From Apis mellifera (taxonomy: Eukaryota > Arthropoda > Insecta > Hymenoptera > Apidae): a stretch of DNA of 64,000 nt. This document shows positions 44,401 through 54,314 of this stretch, in pieces. Position 1 is the first letter of the stretch; the number at the start of each line of letters is the position of its first letter. Both the position numbers and the translations under genes were made by a program. Below the pieces are notes generated by a model, which was given only the letters and a program-made list of their open reading frames with translations, had not been told where the DNA came from and ran no database searches. The stretch lies in the NCBI RefSeq assembly GCF_003254395.2, contig NC_037639.1, positions 12,071,037 through 12,135,036 of the forward strand, written 5' to 3'.

Positions 44401-47400
44401 CGCCGATATCTGATGCGCGCGTTCGATCGGTTCTCGCAGCCGGTGGACAAGACGAGGCGTGATTCGTTGCCGTCCGGACAGGTTGTAATAAAATACGGGA
44501 GGAGATTCTTCTTTTTTTCTTTTTTTTTTTACCCGCCTACATTTCGAAAAACGAAATAACGATAACAAATGGCGCTCTAAGTCTCAATTTAACCCCGCGA
44601 TCCGTATGCATCGTAATTCTCGGCCTCGGGGCCAATTTTTCCCCCATAATTCTAATCGGATCTCTCGCATCGACCGATCCGTCCACGCCGCCCGTTTTCC
44701 CCTACATTTTTACCCGATACGGGCGCGGACCGCGTCGTAAATTCGCCGAGTTTCAATTAACCCGCGCGCGAGTTTCGCGAAATTTAAGCGGCGGCGTCGT
44801 TAAGCAGTCGCGCGCACTCGCTGTCGAATTTTTATTCCGCCGCGCCGGACGATCGTCGCGCGTTTTTCGTGAGGGAGAAGAAAGGGAAAAAAAAGAGAGG
44901 GGGGAAGAAGAAAAAGAAGAAAGAGAGAAGGAGAGAAAAAGTAAAAGAAAGATCGTTGTTTCACCCGATGAGCCAAACAGCCGAGATTTTAACCGTCCGT
45001 GACGCTTAGCGTTGATTCCAGTCGATTTGCAACTGATTCTGATCATCGGTGGCCTGGTCGTCTGCGTGATCCTGATTGGCGTGATCATTATACTCATTCT
45101 GCAGTGCCGCGACCGCATCAAACAGCCACGACCGAGGACGGCCCAGACCCAGGAGACTGATATGCGTGAGTGGAATATCATGTTGAAATGAGTTGTAAAA
45201 CACTCGGGCTCGGTCGCGCCGCTGTTTTGTTTTTTCTTCTTTCTTTTTTTTTTTTTATTATTTACGAGGCCCAGTTGCTCGCGCGATTTCGTCATCTCGA
45301 TTCTTCGAAAATTCTTCCTTTCCACTGACTCGCCGGTGGCACCTTTTTATCGGTCTTTCGGGGCGGAAAAAAAAAACAGTAACCGCGGATGAAGGATAGC
45401 TCATTGAATGCAAACGAGGCCGATACACGTTTACGAGTCGTAAACGGGTTGGGCGTAGTCGACGCGCGACATTCAATGGTCCTTCACCGCCTTTCCAAAC
45501 AGCTTGTTTATGGTTTATCTATATATCAACCGGCCCCTGCCCCCCCCCCCTTTCCTCATCCCCCGCCCCCCATTTTGCATCGATTATACGCTTCAAAGTA
45601 GTTTATATACGCGGCGAAGTTATACTACGCAGTCGTATCCACGCTCGAGCAATTTCTCTATCGCGATATTCGATAAATGGTCGCGACTCCACCCTTTTTA
45701 ATTATTCACGAGCCGAGTGTACGTTATTCTAATTTGCATGTAATGTAATGTAACGTAACGTAAGCTCTATTCCGAACAATAGAGGCGGCTGTATAAACTT
45801 TTTCCTTTTTTTTTTTTGCTTTCACCAATACCGATCCGTTTTTCAATTTCTTTGTTTCGGCCACACGACAGAAGAAACAGACTCGAACGCGGACAGGTAT
45901 CGAGAAAGCGACAGAAGCAGCAATCTGTCGGACGTGAAGGCGGATATACGGGCCGGATCGAGCGTGAGCAACGCGGAGAGCGTGACGGCGCTCGACAGCG
46001 AGGGCGAAGGAAGCACGAGAGGTGTGAACGCTTTGGCGCTGGCCGGACCCGTCCCCAATCCCCTGGGTTATCGTTACAGCGCCGATTACACGGAGCCATC
46101 GTTCCCGCCAAAAAATAACGTGAGTACAGCAGAGTGAAGACGAGTGACGAGCGGATGGTGAATGAGCGGGGGGGAGAAAATGTTGAAAAATCGCGTCGCA
46201 TGCACGAGCTCTCGAAATTTCTCTGTTCTCTGCGATCTCGCGCGGGGAAGATGCCAAGAACCGGAGCCAGAGCTTAATCTAGTTTATTGCACGAGGAAGC
46301 ACCGAGTTCCAAGAGTGCATATTAAAGCGTAGAATCTCTCTCTCCAGGGCATGCACTCTCGAGGACCGTGTAGATTTAATTTGCAGTTTTTAAGAATATT
46401 CCCCACACCGAATACCTGATACCTCTACCACCTCCTTAACTTCGCTGCATGGAACATTTGGAATTCGACCACGTTTCAGACCTTCCTTCTACTATGATAA
46501 TCCGATCCTAATTTCTGTACACACCGAACGAATTATAATGCGTCGGGGGAAAAACCTTCCCCTCGCGACAATCCGCGCCAAACTTACTCCTTCGATCGAT
46601 CGACGACGATCTCCAATTAATTTCAATCTTTGCCGCGTCTCGAAACGAGGAGTATTTTCGAACACTCCCAAAGATATTCGAATTATTAAACGAGCGGATT
46701 TCTAAAAATTGTCGACGGGATCGAATGGAAAAAAAAAATTCTTCTTTAACACTTGCCGTTTCATTTCGATGTTGTAGGACGGCAGTAACAATAACGGTTA
46801 CGTGCCGTATGTGGACTACACCCGCGACTACATGCCACCCACGACGCAAGGTGTGGGAGCGTCGCGGGAATCCTTAAGCAGGATACCTTCCGGCGGGATA
46901 CTAGCCTCGAAGAAGATCGGTCTGAGTTCCGCGAATCTGGGCGGCTCGACCCCTCAAACCACCCCCGCGATCGATCCACGTTTCTCAGCAACGTATGGAA
47001 ACCCCTACCTCAGGTAAACTTCTTAGGGGTTTGGCTTCCGCCTCCCCCTGTCTATCAAGCGGGACTCGCTACCCCCTGTGTAATCGAGCCCGCAATCTAG
47101 TTCCACGTAGTCGTGTAATAGAGCAAGCTTTGACCAACTGTAATTGTGTTTTCGCGTACAGTAATCCTCCTGCGCGCCGAGACGAGCGTCAAAGACGATC
47201 GAATTATCCTCCAGCCGCGGTTGGAACGTGATATTTCGGTCGAAGGAAACGTTCGTTCGTTCGAGGGGGAGGGATATTTGAAGGGATGATCGATCGAATC
47301 GCGAAAAGATGGAACGAAAGATGATGGCGCTCGATTTCGAGAACGTCGACGGACACGCACACACACATATACACGTATATATACACACACCGTACGTTAA

Positions 47401-48230
47401 CGTTACGATATTTACGACGTATTGATTAACGGATTTGTTGCACCGTGTGTGCAATCGTTTCCGCGAATTAATTATATTCCACGTGAATTATGAATCGTGT
47501 GTACATGTGTGTGTGTACGCGCGTGTATCTGTCTTGAATATTTATAACGCCGGTTCGCGGAACGGGCACCGTCGCCGGCGTTCAATATTAATCGGGCAAA
47601 TCCGTGGCCGTCCAACCCGTTCGTCGAACTCGTTTTCGACGACAGCGATACCCTCTATATACCCTGATTCCCGTGATATATCGATCATAAATATCCGCGC
47701 GCGTGAGAAAACCAGCCTGATACTTCTTTTCTTCCCCCTACGAACAATAGAATGTCAGCGGCGGAGCAACTGAGACACGCGCCTCACACAGCTGTGCCGG
47801 GAGTGACGCCTGCGCCACCGCCTTACACGCAAGCAATGAGAATGAATAGCTTGAATACCTTGAACGGCGCTGGACCGCAGGTTAGTACAATGCCGGCGAA
47901 TGTGTGCCAAATTCCTAGATTCTAGTTACGACATCTCAGGTACATTCCTATCCCTCACCTGAACCAGTTCCACAACTACTTAGAATCCCTGTTCGACATA
48001 GTTCGATTCCGATCGAGCCGATTAAACCTCTCTTCTCCTCTGATTTTTAATATCATCCACAGGTTTCCGTGGATCGAACGTTCGTAGAAAGAGAGGCTTT
48101 CCAATTATCCGCATTTCGATCTATCTTGCAGGCACCACTTTCGGCGCACTACATCACGGGCGGGCCGAACGGCGGAGTGGCGACGGTAAAACGCACCTCG
48201 GCGGTGGGGACGTTAGCGACGCATGTATGA
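11432..48230 (+). CDS. kirre/rst: Kirre / irregular chiasm C-roughest family Ig cell-adhesion receptor, 12 coding exons, 5' incomplete
   Basis: This is a type I membrane receptor of the NEPH/Kirrel (Drosophila Kirre and Roughest) family. The family mediates cell recognition in myoblast fusion, eye patterning, nephrocyte diaphragms and axon guidance by binding Sns/Hibris-type partners. Exons: 11432-11772, 28183-28415, 38839-39039, 39804-39931, 41936-42087, 42665-42975, 43628-43868, 45022-45165, 45872-46119, 46778-47013, 47751-47880, 48132-48230. All junctions are GT-AG and in phase, giving 820 residues counted from the first whole codon at 11433. Layout: hydrophobic signal 13-22; Ig1 Cys75-133; Ig2 Cys181-240; Ig3 Cys289-333; Ig4 Cys375-416; Ig5 Cys458-517; transmembrane about 540-562; tail 563-820. 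Family hallmarks such as WTKDDFGLG (86-94), GSDEEGDFSL and SRFAKLSVLVPP are present. The initiator ATG is absent from this exon and lies upstream. Family assignment is secure. Orthology to Kirre rather than Rst was not resolved. Confidence 0.95.
13867..13961 (+). repeat. Imperfect (ACC/CAC)n trinucleotide array
   Basis: About 95 bp of CAC/ACC triplets with interruptions, in intronic DNA. Read in frame it would give a His-rich peptide, which is a repeat artefact and not a gene. Confidence 0.9.
15473..15511. repeat. (TA)n microsatellite
   Basis: About 39 bp of uninterrupted TA dinucleotides. Confidence 0.95.
17411..17439. repeat. (CT)n microsatellite
   Basis: About 29 bp of uninterrupted CT dinucleotides. 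Confidence 0.95.
19502..19532. repeat. Perfect 12-bp inverted repeat with 7-bp loop
   Basis: CGCAACGTTTCG at 19502-19513 is exactly complementary to 19521-19532, with CGCCGAT between. It is intronic and its role is unknown. Confidence 0.75.
20391..20446. repeat. (TA)n microsatellite
   Basis: About 56 bp of TA dinucleotides with one TG interruption near the left end. Confidence 0.95.
28183..28415 (+). CDS. kirre/rst: kirre/rst exon b: end of Ig1, linker, start of Ig2
   Basis: Acceptor TTCCAG, donor GTAAGT. Together with the last base of the previous exon it encodes GDFSLHIYPVELEDDGTYQC, closing Ig1 with the DxGxYxC motif (Cys133). The conserved linker RSRFAKLSVLVPP follows, then the first half of Ig2 with Cys181. 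It ends in phase 0. Confidence 0.95.
31452..31472 (+). repeat. (CTG)7 trinucleotide repeat
   Basis: Seven uninterrupted CTG units in intronic DNA. Confidence 0.9.
35988..36485 (+). other. Unsupported 165-codon open frame inside the kirre/rst intron
   Basis: It starts at a true ATG and has a mixed, non-repetitive composition, unlike most intronic frames here. I recognise no domain, signal peptide or membrane segment. The surrounding DNA is CpG-rich and stop-poor, so long frames arise by chance. It is recorded as a possible nested gene only. Confidence 0.12.
38839..39039 (+). CDS. kirre/rst: kirre/rst exon c: second half of Ig2
   Basis: Acceptor TTGCAG, donor GTGAGT, phase 0 at both ends. It starts with ITWIDGLGNVL (residues 192-202), carrying the Ig core Trp194. 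It ends Ig2 with a DNTTFTC motif (Cys240, sequon Asn235) and the ADRT-type sequence seen in Kirre/Rst proteins. Confidence 0.95.
39804..39931 (+). CDS. kirre/rst: kirre/rst exon d: first half of Ig3
   Basis: Acceptor TTCCAG, donor GTGAGT. The exon begins VRYAPKV, the usual family linker into the third Ig domain, and carries Cys289 in FKCRAEANP. It ends in phase 2 inside an Arg codon. The preceding 764-bp intron (39040-39803) shows no feature of note. Confidence 0.94.
41936..42087 (+). CDS. kirre/rst: kirre/rst exon e: second half of Ig3
   Basis: It has a long T-rich acceptor and donor GTGAGT. It encodes WFINEKKV (Trp302), TTEMIIHNAT with sequon Asn321, and the DAIVKCEV motif with Cys333, a strong match to the Kirre/Rst third Ig domain. 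The 2-kb intron before it (39932-41935) contains only purine-rich tracts and short simple repeats. Confidence 0.95.
42665..42975 (+). CDS. kirre/rst: kirre/rst exon f: Ig4 and start of Ig5
   Basis: Acceptor TTCACAG, donor GTAATA. The exon holds the whole fourth Ig domain: GPQFRHQPISVE, Cys375, Trp387, sequon Asn401 and ETAGRYFCKA with Cys416. The first strand of Ig5 (APPSIVSQRVQY) follows. It leaves in phase 0. Confidence 0.95.
43628..43868 (+). CDS. kirre/rst: kirre/rst exon g: Ig5
   Basis: Acceptor TTCGCAG, donor GTAAGT. It encodes most of the fifth Ig domain with Cys458, Trp471 (VVWSF) and the FGDYNCTVTNSFG motif with Cys517. Sequons lie at Asn479, Asn483 and Asn516. It leaves in phase 1 just before the membrane segment. 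Confidence 0.95.
45022..45165 (+). CDS. kirre/rst: kirre/rst exon h: transmembrane helix
   Basis: Acceptor ATTCCAG, donor GTGAGT. A helix of about 23 hydrophobic residues (roughly 540-562) is followed by the basic stop-transfer sequence CRDRIKQPRPR. This fixes the orientation: Ig domains outside, tail in the cytoplasm. The 1.15-kb intron before it (43869-45021) is CT-rich at its 5' end. Confidence 0.93.
45872..46119 (+). CDS. kirre/rst: kirre/rst exon i: cytoplasmic tail, Ser/acidic region
   Basis: Acceptor ACGACAG, donor GTGAGT, in phase with the transmembrane exon. It encodes a Ser- and Asp/Glu-rich stretch followed by ALAGPVPNPLGYRYSADYT. The LAGPV core is a family tail signature as I remember it. 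No catalytic domain is present. Confidence 0.88.
46778..47013 (+). CDS. kirre/rst: kirre/rst exon j: tail with YGNPYLR
   Basis: Acceptor TTGTAG, donor GTAAAC. The exon has tyrosine-containing motifs (YVPYVDYTRDY) and ends FSATYGNPYLR, a well-kept end motif in the family. YGNP fits the YxN pattern bound by Grb2-type SH2 domains, which is inference. It leaves in phase 2 and can be joined either to the exon at 47751 or to the candidate exon at 47162. Confidence 0.9.
47162..47231 (+). CDS. kirre/rst: Candidate alternative last exon of kirre/rst
   Basis: A T-rich acceptor (GTTTTCGCGTACAG, ending 47161) precedes a stretch that continues the phase-2 frame from the exon ending at 47013. It gives SNPPARRDERQRRSNYPPAA, then VGT and a TGA at 47229-47231. 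This would produce a shorter tail without the THV end. No transcript evidence is available. The alternative is simply that this is intron. Confidence 0.35.
47751..47880 (+). CDS. kirre/rst: kirre/rst exon k: tail with PPPY motif
   Basis: Acceptor ACAATAG, donor GTTAGT. Joined to the AG of the previous exon it gives RMSAAEQLRHAPHTAVPGV and then TPAPPPYTQ. PPPY fits the WW-domain ligand PPxY. It leaves in phase 0. Confidence 0.85.
48132..48230 (+). CDS. kirre/rst: kirre/rst terminal exon with PDZ-type THV end
   Basis: Acceptor CTTGCAG. It encodes 32 residues ending TLATHV followed by TGA. Thr-X-Val at the C-terminus is a class I PDZ ligand. Vertebrate Neph1 also ends in THV, which binds ZO-1; this is recalled family knowledge. 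The match supports this as the genuine end. Confidence 0.88.
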   Translation, partial: APLSAHYITGGPNGGVATVKRTSAVGTLATHV

Positions 48231-51180
48231 GGCCAGGGGGTCTATCCGAACTAGAACCATCGACGTTCGGGCCTAACTAGTACCGCCTTCGGATCGACTC
48301 ACCAACGCTCCAACACTGTGAAACGGCGAGGAGGAACGCTTGTTCTCGCGGAGGGCAGAACTTGTCGCGGTATCGAGGCGCGTAAGGATCGTCATCGACG
48401 TGGATCGAGCGTTGACGCGGAACGATTGCTCGACGGGGAAGCAAAGTGGAGGAAAGGGGAAGAGTGGAACAAGTTTCGGGTGAAGGGACACGGGGCGCAA
48501 CGAATCGGTGAAAACGGGGAGGCGTTGAGGTACATCGAGATGGTGCTACGACAATTGCGAAGGGCCAGCCGCGATCATCGAAAACTCGTGGAGCAACGTT
48601 CGAGTCGCGTGGCGTTTCCTTCTTCCTCGACGCCGTGCCTCGACGAGTATCTTTCGGCGAGGTGTTTTTCGGGTGACGTTCGGGGAAGTTTGGCGATTGG
48701 GCGGGGACAAGAAAGAAGAACGGGGGAGAAGAAGAGCGAAGTCTCGAGAGAGACGGTGGAAAGGTTGCGGGAAGTTGGAGGATCGAGGAAGGAAGAACCG
48801 CGAGAGCTTGCCGAGTATCCCTGTGTGGACGTCGCGAGGAAAGTGGTGGCGAGGAGGAAGCCGTACGCGAGGGGAATTTACCTATTGGAAACGATGCCCA
48901 GGAGGATCCACGAGAGGATGAGCGTGGCGGGTCGACATGGTTTACGGGGATACGTTCCTGCGTACGAAGGAATTGATACCACGATTATTCGATGAGCATC
49001 ACGCGAGCTTTTTCCTTAAATGTCTCGTCGAGGTTGGCCGGGAGTAAAAGAAGTAAGAACGAGTAAAAAGAGGCTGGTCGAGGAGCGATTCGACTTATAC
49101 GGAAAGATCGATCCAAGCGAATGCGAGCGAATTTGCGAGGAATGGGACGAGGAAACCGATATCGAATAATGGCGAACAAAAGGATGACCGGTCGAGCTTG
49201 TCGAATCGATCAGCATGCACGTGGTATTCTATTTAAGAAGACTGACTAACTTGATGGGCAAGAAGGTTCCTTCATCCACTCGGAAACACAGTGTATTTTT
49301 TTCTATCGTCTAATAGGAATAAAAAAATAATCGACTTTGCACATCGAAATGGAATGGATTACATGAGAAGAAACGATAGGTGAAAGTGGAATTTTTTTTT
49401 TGGAAAGAGGGAAAGAAAGAGAGAAATTGAGAAGAGAGAAGACGTGGAAAGGAAACGAGGACGATCGGAAGCGACGATTAGTTGGATGAGTTGGAGAGGG
49501 ACGAAGGACGGTGGTTAGATTCGTAAATCGAAGGAGCTCTTCGGAACGAGGACAGACCACTCGGTATCGACAATCTTTTATTCGCATACTTATATAGATC
49601 TCGATAAGCATTTAATGTTCATTCGAAGAAACGTTAACGAAAATGGGAATCGAATCTCATAGCGTTGATCGTTGCGGTCGTAAAGTAGCAGTCTTACCTT
49701 TAATAAGCGTCGTGACTCGAATGTCCACGGCTAAACGGTGGAACATGGAGCAATTATCCTCGTGGGGAAGGATATTTCGCGTTTCTGTACATGTGATACG
49801 TAGACGTATGTCCAGAGTCGGAAACGACGTGTTCGAAATTGTTGCTTGATCGCGTCGCAGAAATCGGACAACGTCTCGGCTGCTACTTCGACGTCACTGC
49901 GTCGCGTTGCCTTTTTTTATTTGTAGGGAAAAGAAAAAAAAAATGTTAGGTCTCGCGGAAATATATATTCGCGGATATAAGCGAATAGAGAGGAAACTCG
50001 AGCCAAGATCGTGCCGCTTGTGTGACAAGATCGATCACGATCTCGTTATCGACCTTACGGCCTGGGGAATCTTCGGTGAGGAGAGAGAGGACGCGCGTTC
50101 GCTACGCGTGTTCCACAGGTCGTAAAAAAATTTGTAAAATAGATAGCTAAAAATGATTAGGTATATACATATATATATATATATAAATATATCACCTGTT
50201 GTCAATACGAACATAGGGCCTATAGTTTGGTGGCGCTACGAAAGCAAAAACTCTATCGAAATAAGCTCGTTCTTGGGTGGAACAGCTTCGTGTAAATAAC
50301 AAAAATTAATAACGATATTAAAATAATAGACGAGCAGAACAGGGCGAAAGAATTTCTCGAAAGAAGAATAACAACAGGTTCGAGAAATCTCGGTTTAATC
50401 GTATCGCTCGTTATTGAATTAAGTTTCTTTTTTTTCTTCGAGAAAATATTTTCTCCGTTCGTTTGCAACGTCTGTAGCTCATTGGACGAGGATTTGGATT
50501 TATTATCGAATTTCTCTCCTCGGCGATGATCTATGGCCTCGAGTTAAATAAAAAAATAAAAAAGTCTTAAATTAAATTAAAGAAGAAAATAGGCAAACGC
50601 ATCGTTGACTCGCGAATTTACATTATAGAATACAGAAGGCGAGAATAAATACCGTTGATTACGAAAACGAAACAGGGTAGCCTATCAATTATTAAAACGA
50701 TTCCGAAAGAAAAAGGCTGCACACTATGGATTGGCCCCATATTCGCGTGGCGCGTCAATTGAGTTTGAAAAAAAAAAAAAAAAAGGAAAAAGGAAGAAAA
50801 GAAGAAGGGGAAAGAAATTAAAAGGGAAGAAAAAGTAGAGCTCGAGCAAACGTGTCGGTGTGATGGGAAATCTCGTATGAACGATGACGATGATGGTGAT
50901 TCGTCGTCCCGTGTTCATCAATTAGGAGAACGAATATACATATTTGTATGTATCGAGAAGATATCTTTATATTGAGACATATATGTAACATAATTTCTGT
51001 AAATAACTGGAATTATTGCTCACCGTATCTCGTAAGATTTAGTTAGTTTTGTAACTAAGTGAAAAGGAAGAAAAAAAAAAAATTAATAACACTATGTGCA
51101 TATCTGATTTAACTGCGCGGACAATTTCGCGACGGACAGTTCCCCTCGAAAGTTCTCGACCCTGTCGTCGATTAGATTGA
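48231..51180 (+). other. Probable kirre/rst 3' UTR, proximal part
   Basis: The stretch has no recognised gene. It includes a stop-free stretch of 246 codons from 48255 to 48992 in the same frame as the upstream CDS but after TGA and TAG stops. It also holds several AATAAA-like hexamers, for example near 49320 and 50550. The transcript end could not be placed. Confidence 0.45.
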
Positions 51181-51186
51181 AAAAAG

Positions 51187-51310
51187 AAGAAGAAGAAGAA
51201 GAAGAAGAAGAAGAAGAAGAAATAAAAATAAAAATAAAAATCAGTATTCGTAATAATAATAATATTAATAATAATAATAATAATAACAATAATAATAATA
51301 ATAATAATAA
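51187..51310 (+). repeat. Compound microsatellite: (GAA)n, (ATAAA)n, (AAT)n
   Basis: A run of GAA/AAG triplets (about 51187-51221) passes into ATAAA units and then into a long AAT array (about 51252-51310). It lies downstream of the receptor stop. Translated frames across it are homopolymeric and were ignored. Confidence 0.9.
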
Positions 51311-51810
51311 ACACTTCCTTCCTATCGAGAACTCTCGTTCTCACATTCCACGATCGAGTCTTGATCGTGCGCGTTAGTCCGTCGTCAAGAAAACGATCAG
51401 TTCCTCTCGGTTCGCGCTCGATTCGTTCCGTCGAGGGGAACGCGATCAATTCGAATATACGGGATTATACAGTGTAGTATTATCGTATCTCTTTAAGCAT
51501 TTTTCCTCCCGCAATTCGATGCCGATCCCGTTCTCCTCGCCGCGATATCGACCAAAACTTCGTCGACGGAGTCTCCCATTTCCGGGCCATGGAACTGTCC
51601 ACCGGAAGTCCAGCTTTATTGTACATCAATCACTCTGTACAATGTTCATCCTGATGTTATTGTTAACTATTTAAAAAAAAGAAGAAAAAAAAAAGGAGGG
51701 GGTGAAAGCATGCGAGAATGAGCGTGAGAACGAGCGTGCGTGTGTGAGAGAGAGAGAGAGGGAGAGAGAATTTCGAAATTTTCACATTCAAAGCGCGCAA
51801 ACGAAATCCT

Positions 51811-51864
51811 GTGCGCATGCGCGCGTGCCAAATGCGATTTCGAGGCACGCGCGCATGCGCGCAC
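51811..51864. repeat. GC-rich inverted repeat carrying two GCGCATGCGC cores
   Basis: GTGCGCATGCGCGCGTGCC (51811-51829) faces a near-exact reverse complement at 51844-51864 across a 14-bp loop. The uninterrupted stem is about 17 bp. Each arm holds the palindrome GCGCATGCGC, the binding site of NRF-1 / Drosophila Erect wing. It may act as DNA element or RNA hairpin; neither is shown. Confidence 0.75.
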
Positions 51865-52052
51865 GACCGCACACGTCACACGTGTAAAATGTATAAATGC
51901 TTGGTGAAATTCCGATGCTGTACAGATTTAACGGGGAGAAGGAAAAGAAACAAAAGACACGTAGAAACGTAAAGGAGTGATGGATCCATGGTGTCGAATC
52001 TCGCCATGGATGGCAACGATGCCATGCCGAAAAAAAAGAAAAAGAAAAAAAT

Positions 52053-52086
<34 letters not shown>

Positions 52087-53353
52087 TATCTATACATACA
52101 GACACATGATTTCTATTATAAAGAGATGTAGGTTAAACGAAGTATACTGCGGGAAGTAATTACAATCAATGTACTGGATGGTCCAGGGCGATGTTAAAAT
52201 TAGAAAAGTTTATGTCGTTTGAAAACCTTAGAAGTTTGCGCCTTCTTGCGCCCGCAGGGCCATCCTATACGTATTAATTGGTTATCTGTCAATTATTAAT
52301 TAAAATTATATCGATTTCTTCGCCTTTAGTCAAGGAAAGAAACGGGGGGAGTCGTCGCGAAATCTCCTCATCGCGCGTCGCATCGTCCGATTAATCGCGC
52401 GCCATTGTAATAATATGCTATGTAAAACACTCCTCTCGCGGATCTTCCTCCATCCCTTATTCCGGTCTAAGGAAGAAGTTCGCGAAGAAGTTGCGCGATT
52501 CGACGACTTACGAATAGTTTATTTTTCTATAGTGCAATCATTTCGTTTTCGTGCAATTCCCGACAAACCCTCGTTGTTTTTTCATTGAAAAGTTTATATT
52601 CTTCGCGAAACACGCAAACTCGCGCGCCTCGTTCGAGAGAAGGATCTCGATACGACGCGTCACGACGCTGTTCCGATGGGGAAATTTCGCCTTCCGGCTC
52701 GATCGACGCCGTGTGTTTTATATATATATATGTATAAATATATATATATATATATAAAGCGCGTCGATTGTTAGGCAAATTCATTTTACGAAATCCTGTG
52801 ACGAAACGCTTACGCGTTTTTTTTCTAAATGCGCGCGAATACGAGAATGAGAAAAAGAAGGGACGAAGAATGAGAGGATAATGTTAATGCCTAAAATCGG
52901 GTGAGCGAGGGAAGTTTTTTCAAATTTGTTGATACATTTCATACATTTACGATTAGGGATTATGGCCTATTACTAACTATTTCGCAAACCTTATCCGACG
53001 ATTCGATCGTTTTTTTTTTCTTTTCTTTTTTTTTTTTTTTTTTATTATATATGCGCGTTATCACACGTTATGCAACAACCGCGGTGCTAAAAATCGAGAT
53101 ATCTCATCTCGCGAAATGAAGAAAGTAACAGAGCAAAAAAAAAAAGGAAAAAAGAAGAAGAAAGAAAGAAAGAAACGTCCCGATTGAATGAGATGTGCCA
53201 TATTATTCATCGTATAAATAACACTCTTACTCGCTCTCGAATCGAAAGGTGAGAACTCGTGAACGAATCGTGAAAAATACGACAAAAAAGTTATCGATCT
53301 TCGAACGAGAAATATGAATCACCGTGCGTAAAACCTTGATAACGGGGGAGTGT

Positions 53354-53357
<4 letters not shown>

Positions 53358-53385
<28 letters not shown>
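53358..53385. repeat. Poly-A tract
   Basis: About 28 consecutive A residues; further poly-A-rich DNA follows at 53512-53580. Confidence 0.9.
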
Positions 53386-53386
<1 letters not shown>

Positions 53387-54298
53387 GATCGAATCGTCTG
53401 CTCGCGCATTTGTGAAATGGAAAGTGACTTTTTAGAAAATGAACACTTTTTCGCGTGCTATCCATGAAAAGCTACGTTAAACACGTCGCATCGATTACCG
53501 AGTATAGGGAGAAAAAAAAAAAAAAAAACAAAAGAAAAAAAAAAGAAAAGAAAAAAAAAAGGTGAAAAGAAAAAAAAATAACGCTATTTCGAATTCGACT
53601 GACCGACATATAGGAGATACGATTTATATATATATATACCCCCATATTTTTCTCGATGTTAAAGCTTTTTTCTCAGAACGCGTTACGCGGCGTGTAATAC
53701 TGCCTGCGAGAAAGGAATTCAAGCGAGATCGTTGCGAAATTTTTCGGCGAATTATCGTTTGTATAATATAGCGGGGAGGATCCGATCGACTGCGATCGTT
53801 ATCACACGAGTATCGCAAGGGCGAGGTGGAGAAATGAGAAGAAGAAAAAAAAAAATGGGGAGAAAGGATGATCGTTCTGAAGCGATGCGAGCACTTCTGA
53901 TTCAGACCGGTCATCCCGATTCGATCATTTTTAACACTTTGAATTTCGACGAAACGAATATCTGCTCCTTTTTTTTTTTTTTTTTTTTTTTTTTCCCCAT
54001 TTCTTAATGTAACGTATTAACAAAGGGAAGAGAATCGATGAGTTGAGCGAGTCTGGAAGGGAAAAAACCTGTTACGTTTTTTACAGAAGAGAGAAAAAAG
54101 AAAAAAAAGAAAAAAAAAAGAAAGAGAGAACTTTTCAACGTACACCGTGTGTAGTAATCTCGACCAATAATAATTTTGATACGAAATACGCGCCTGGAAT
54201 TTATTCGACTTTGGTATGTCTCGAACGACAGCGCTTGGGAACAATTTAAAACGCACTCTTAATAGCACACACTCGTCCCCGATATTAATAAAACGTCA

Positions 54299-54314
54299 CC
54301 CCCCCCCCCCCCCC
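54299..54314. repeat. Poly-C tract (16)
   Basis: Sixteen consecutive C residues. This is unusual beside the A/T homopolymers that dominate this region. Confidence 0.9.

Noticed and set aside
51039..51449. Homopolymeric frames over the GAA/AAT arrays
   Set aside because: They are microsatellite translations with poly-Glu, poly-Asn or poly-Ile; no gene.
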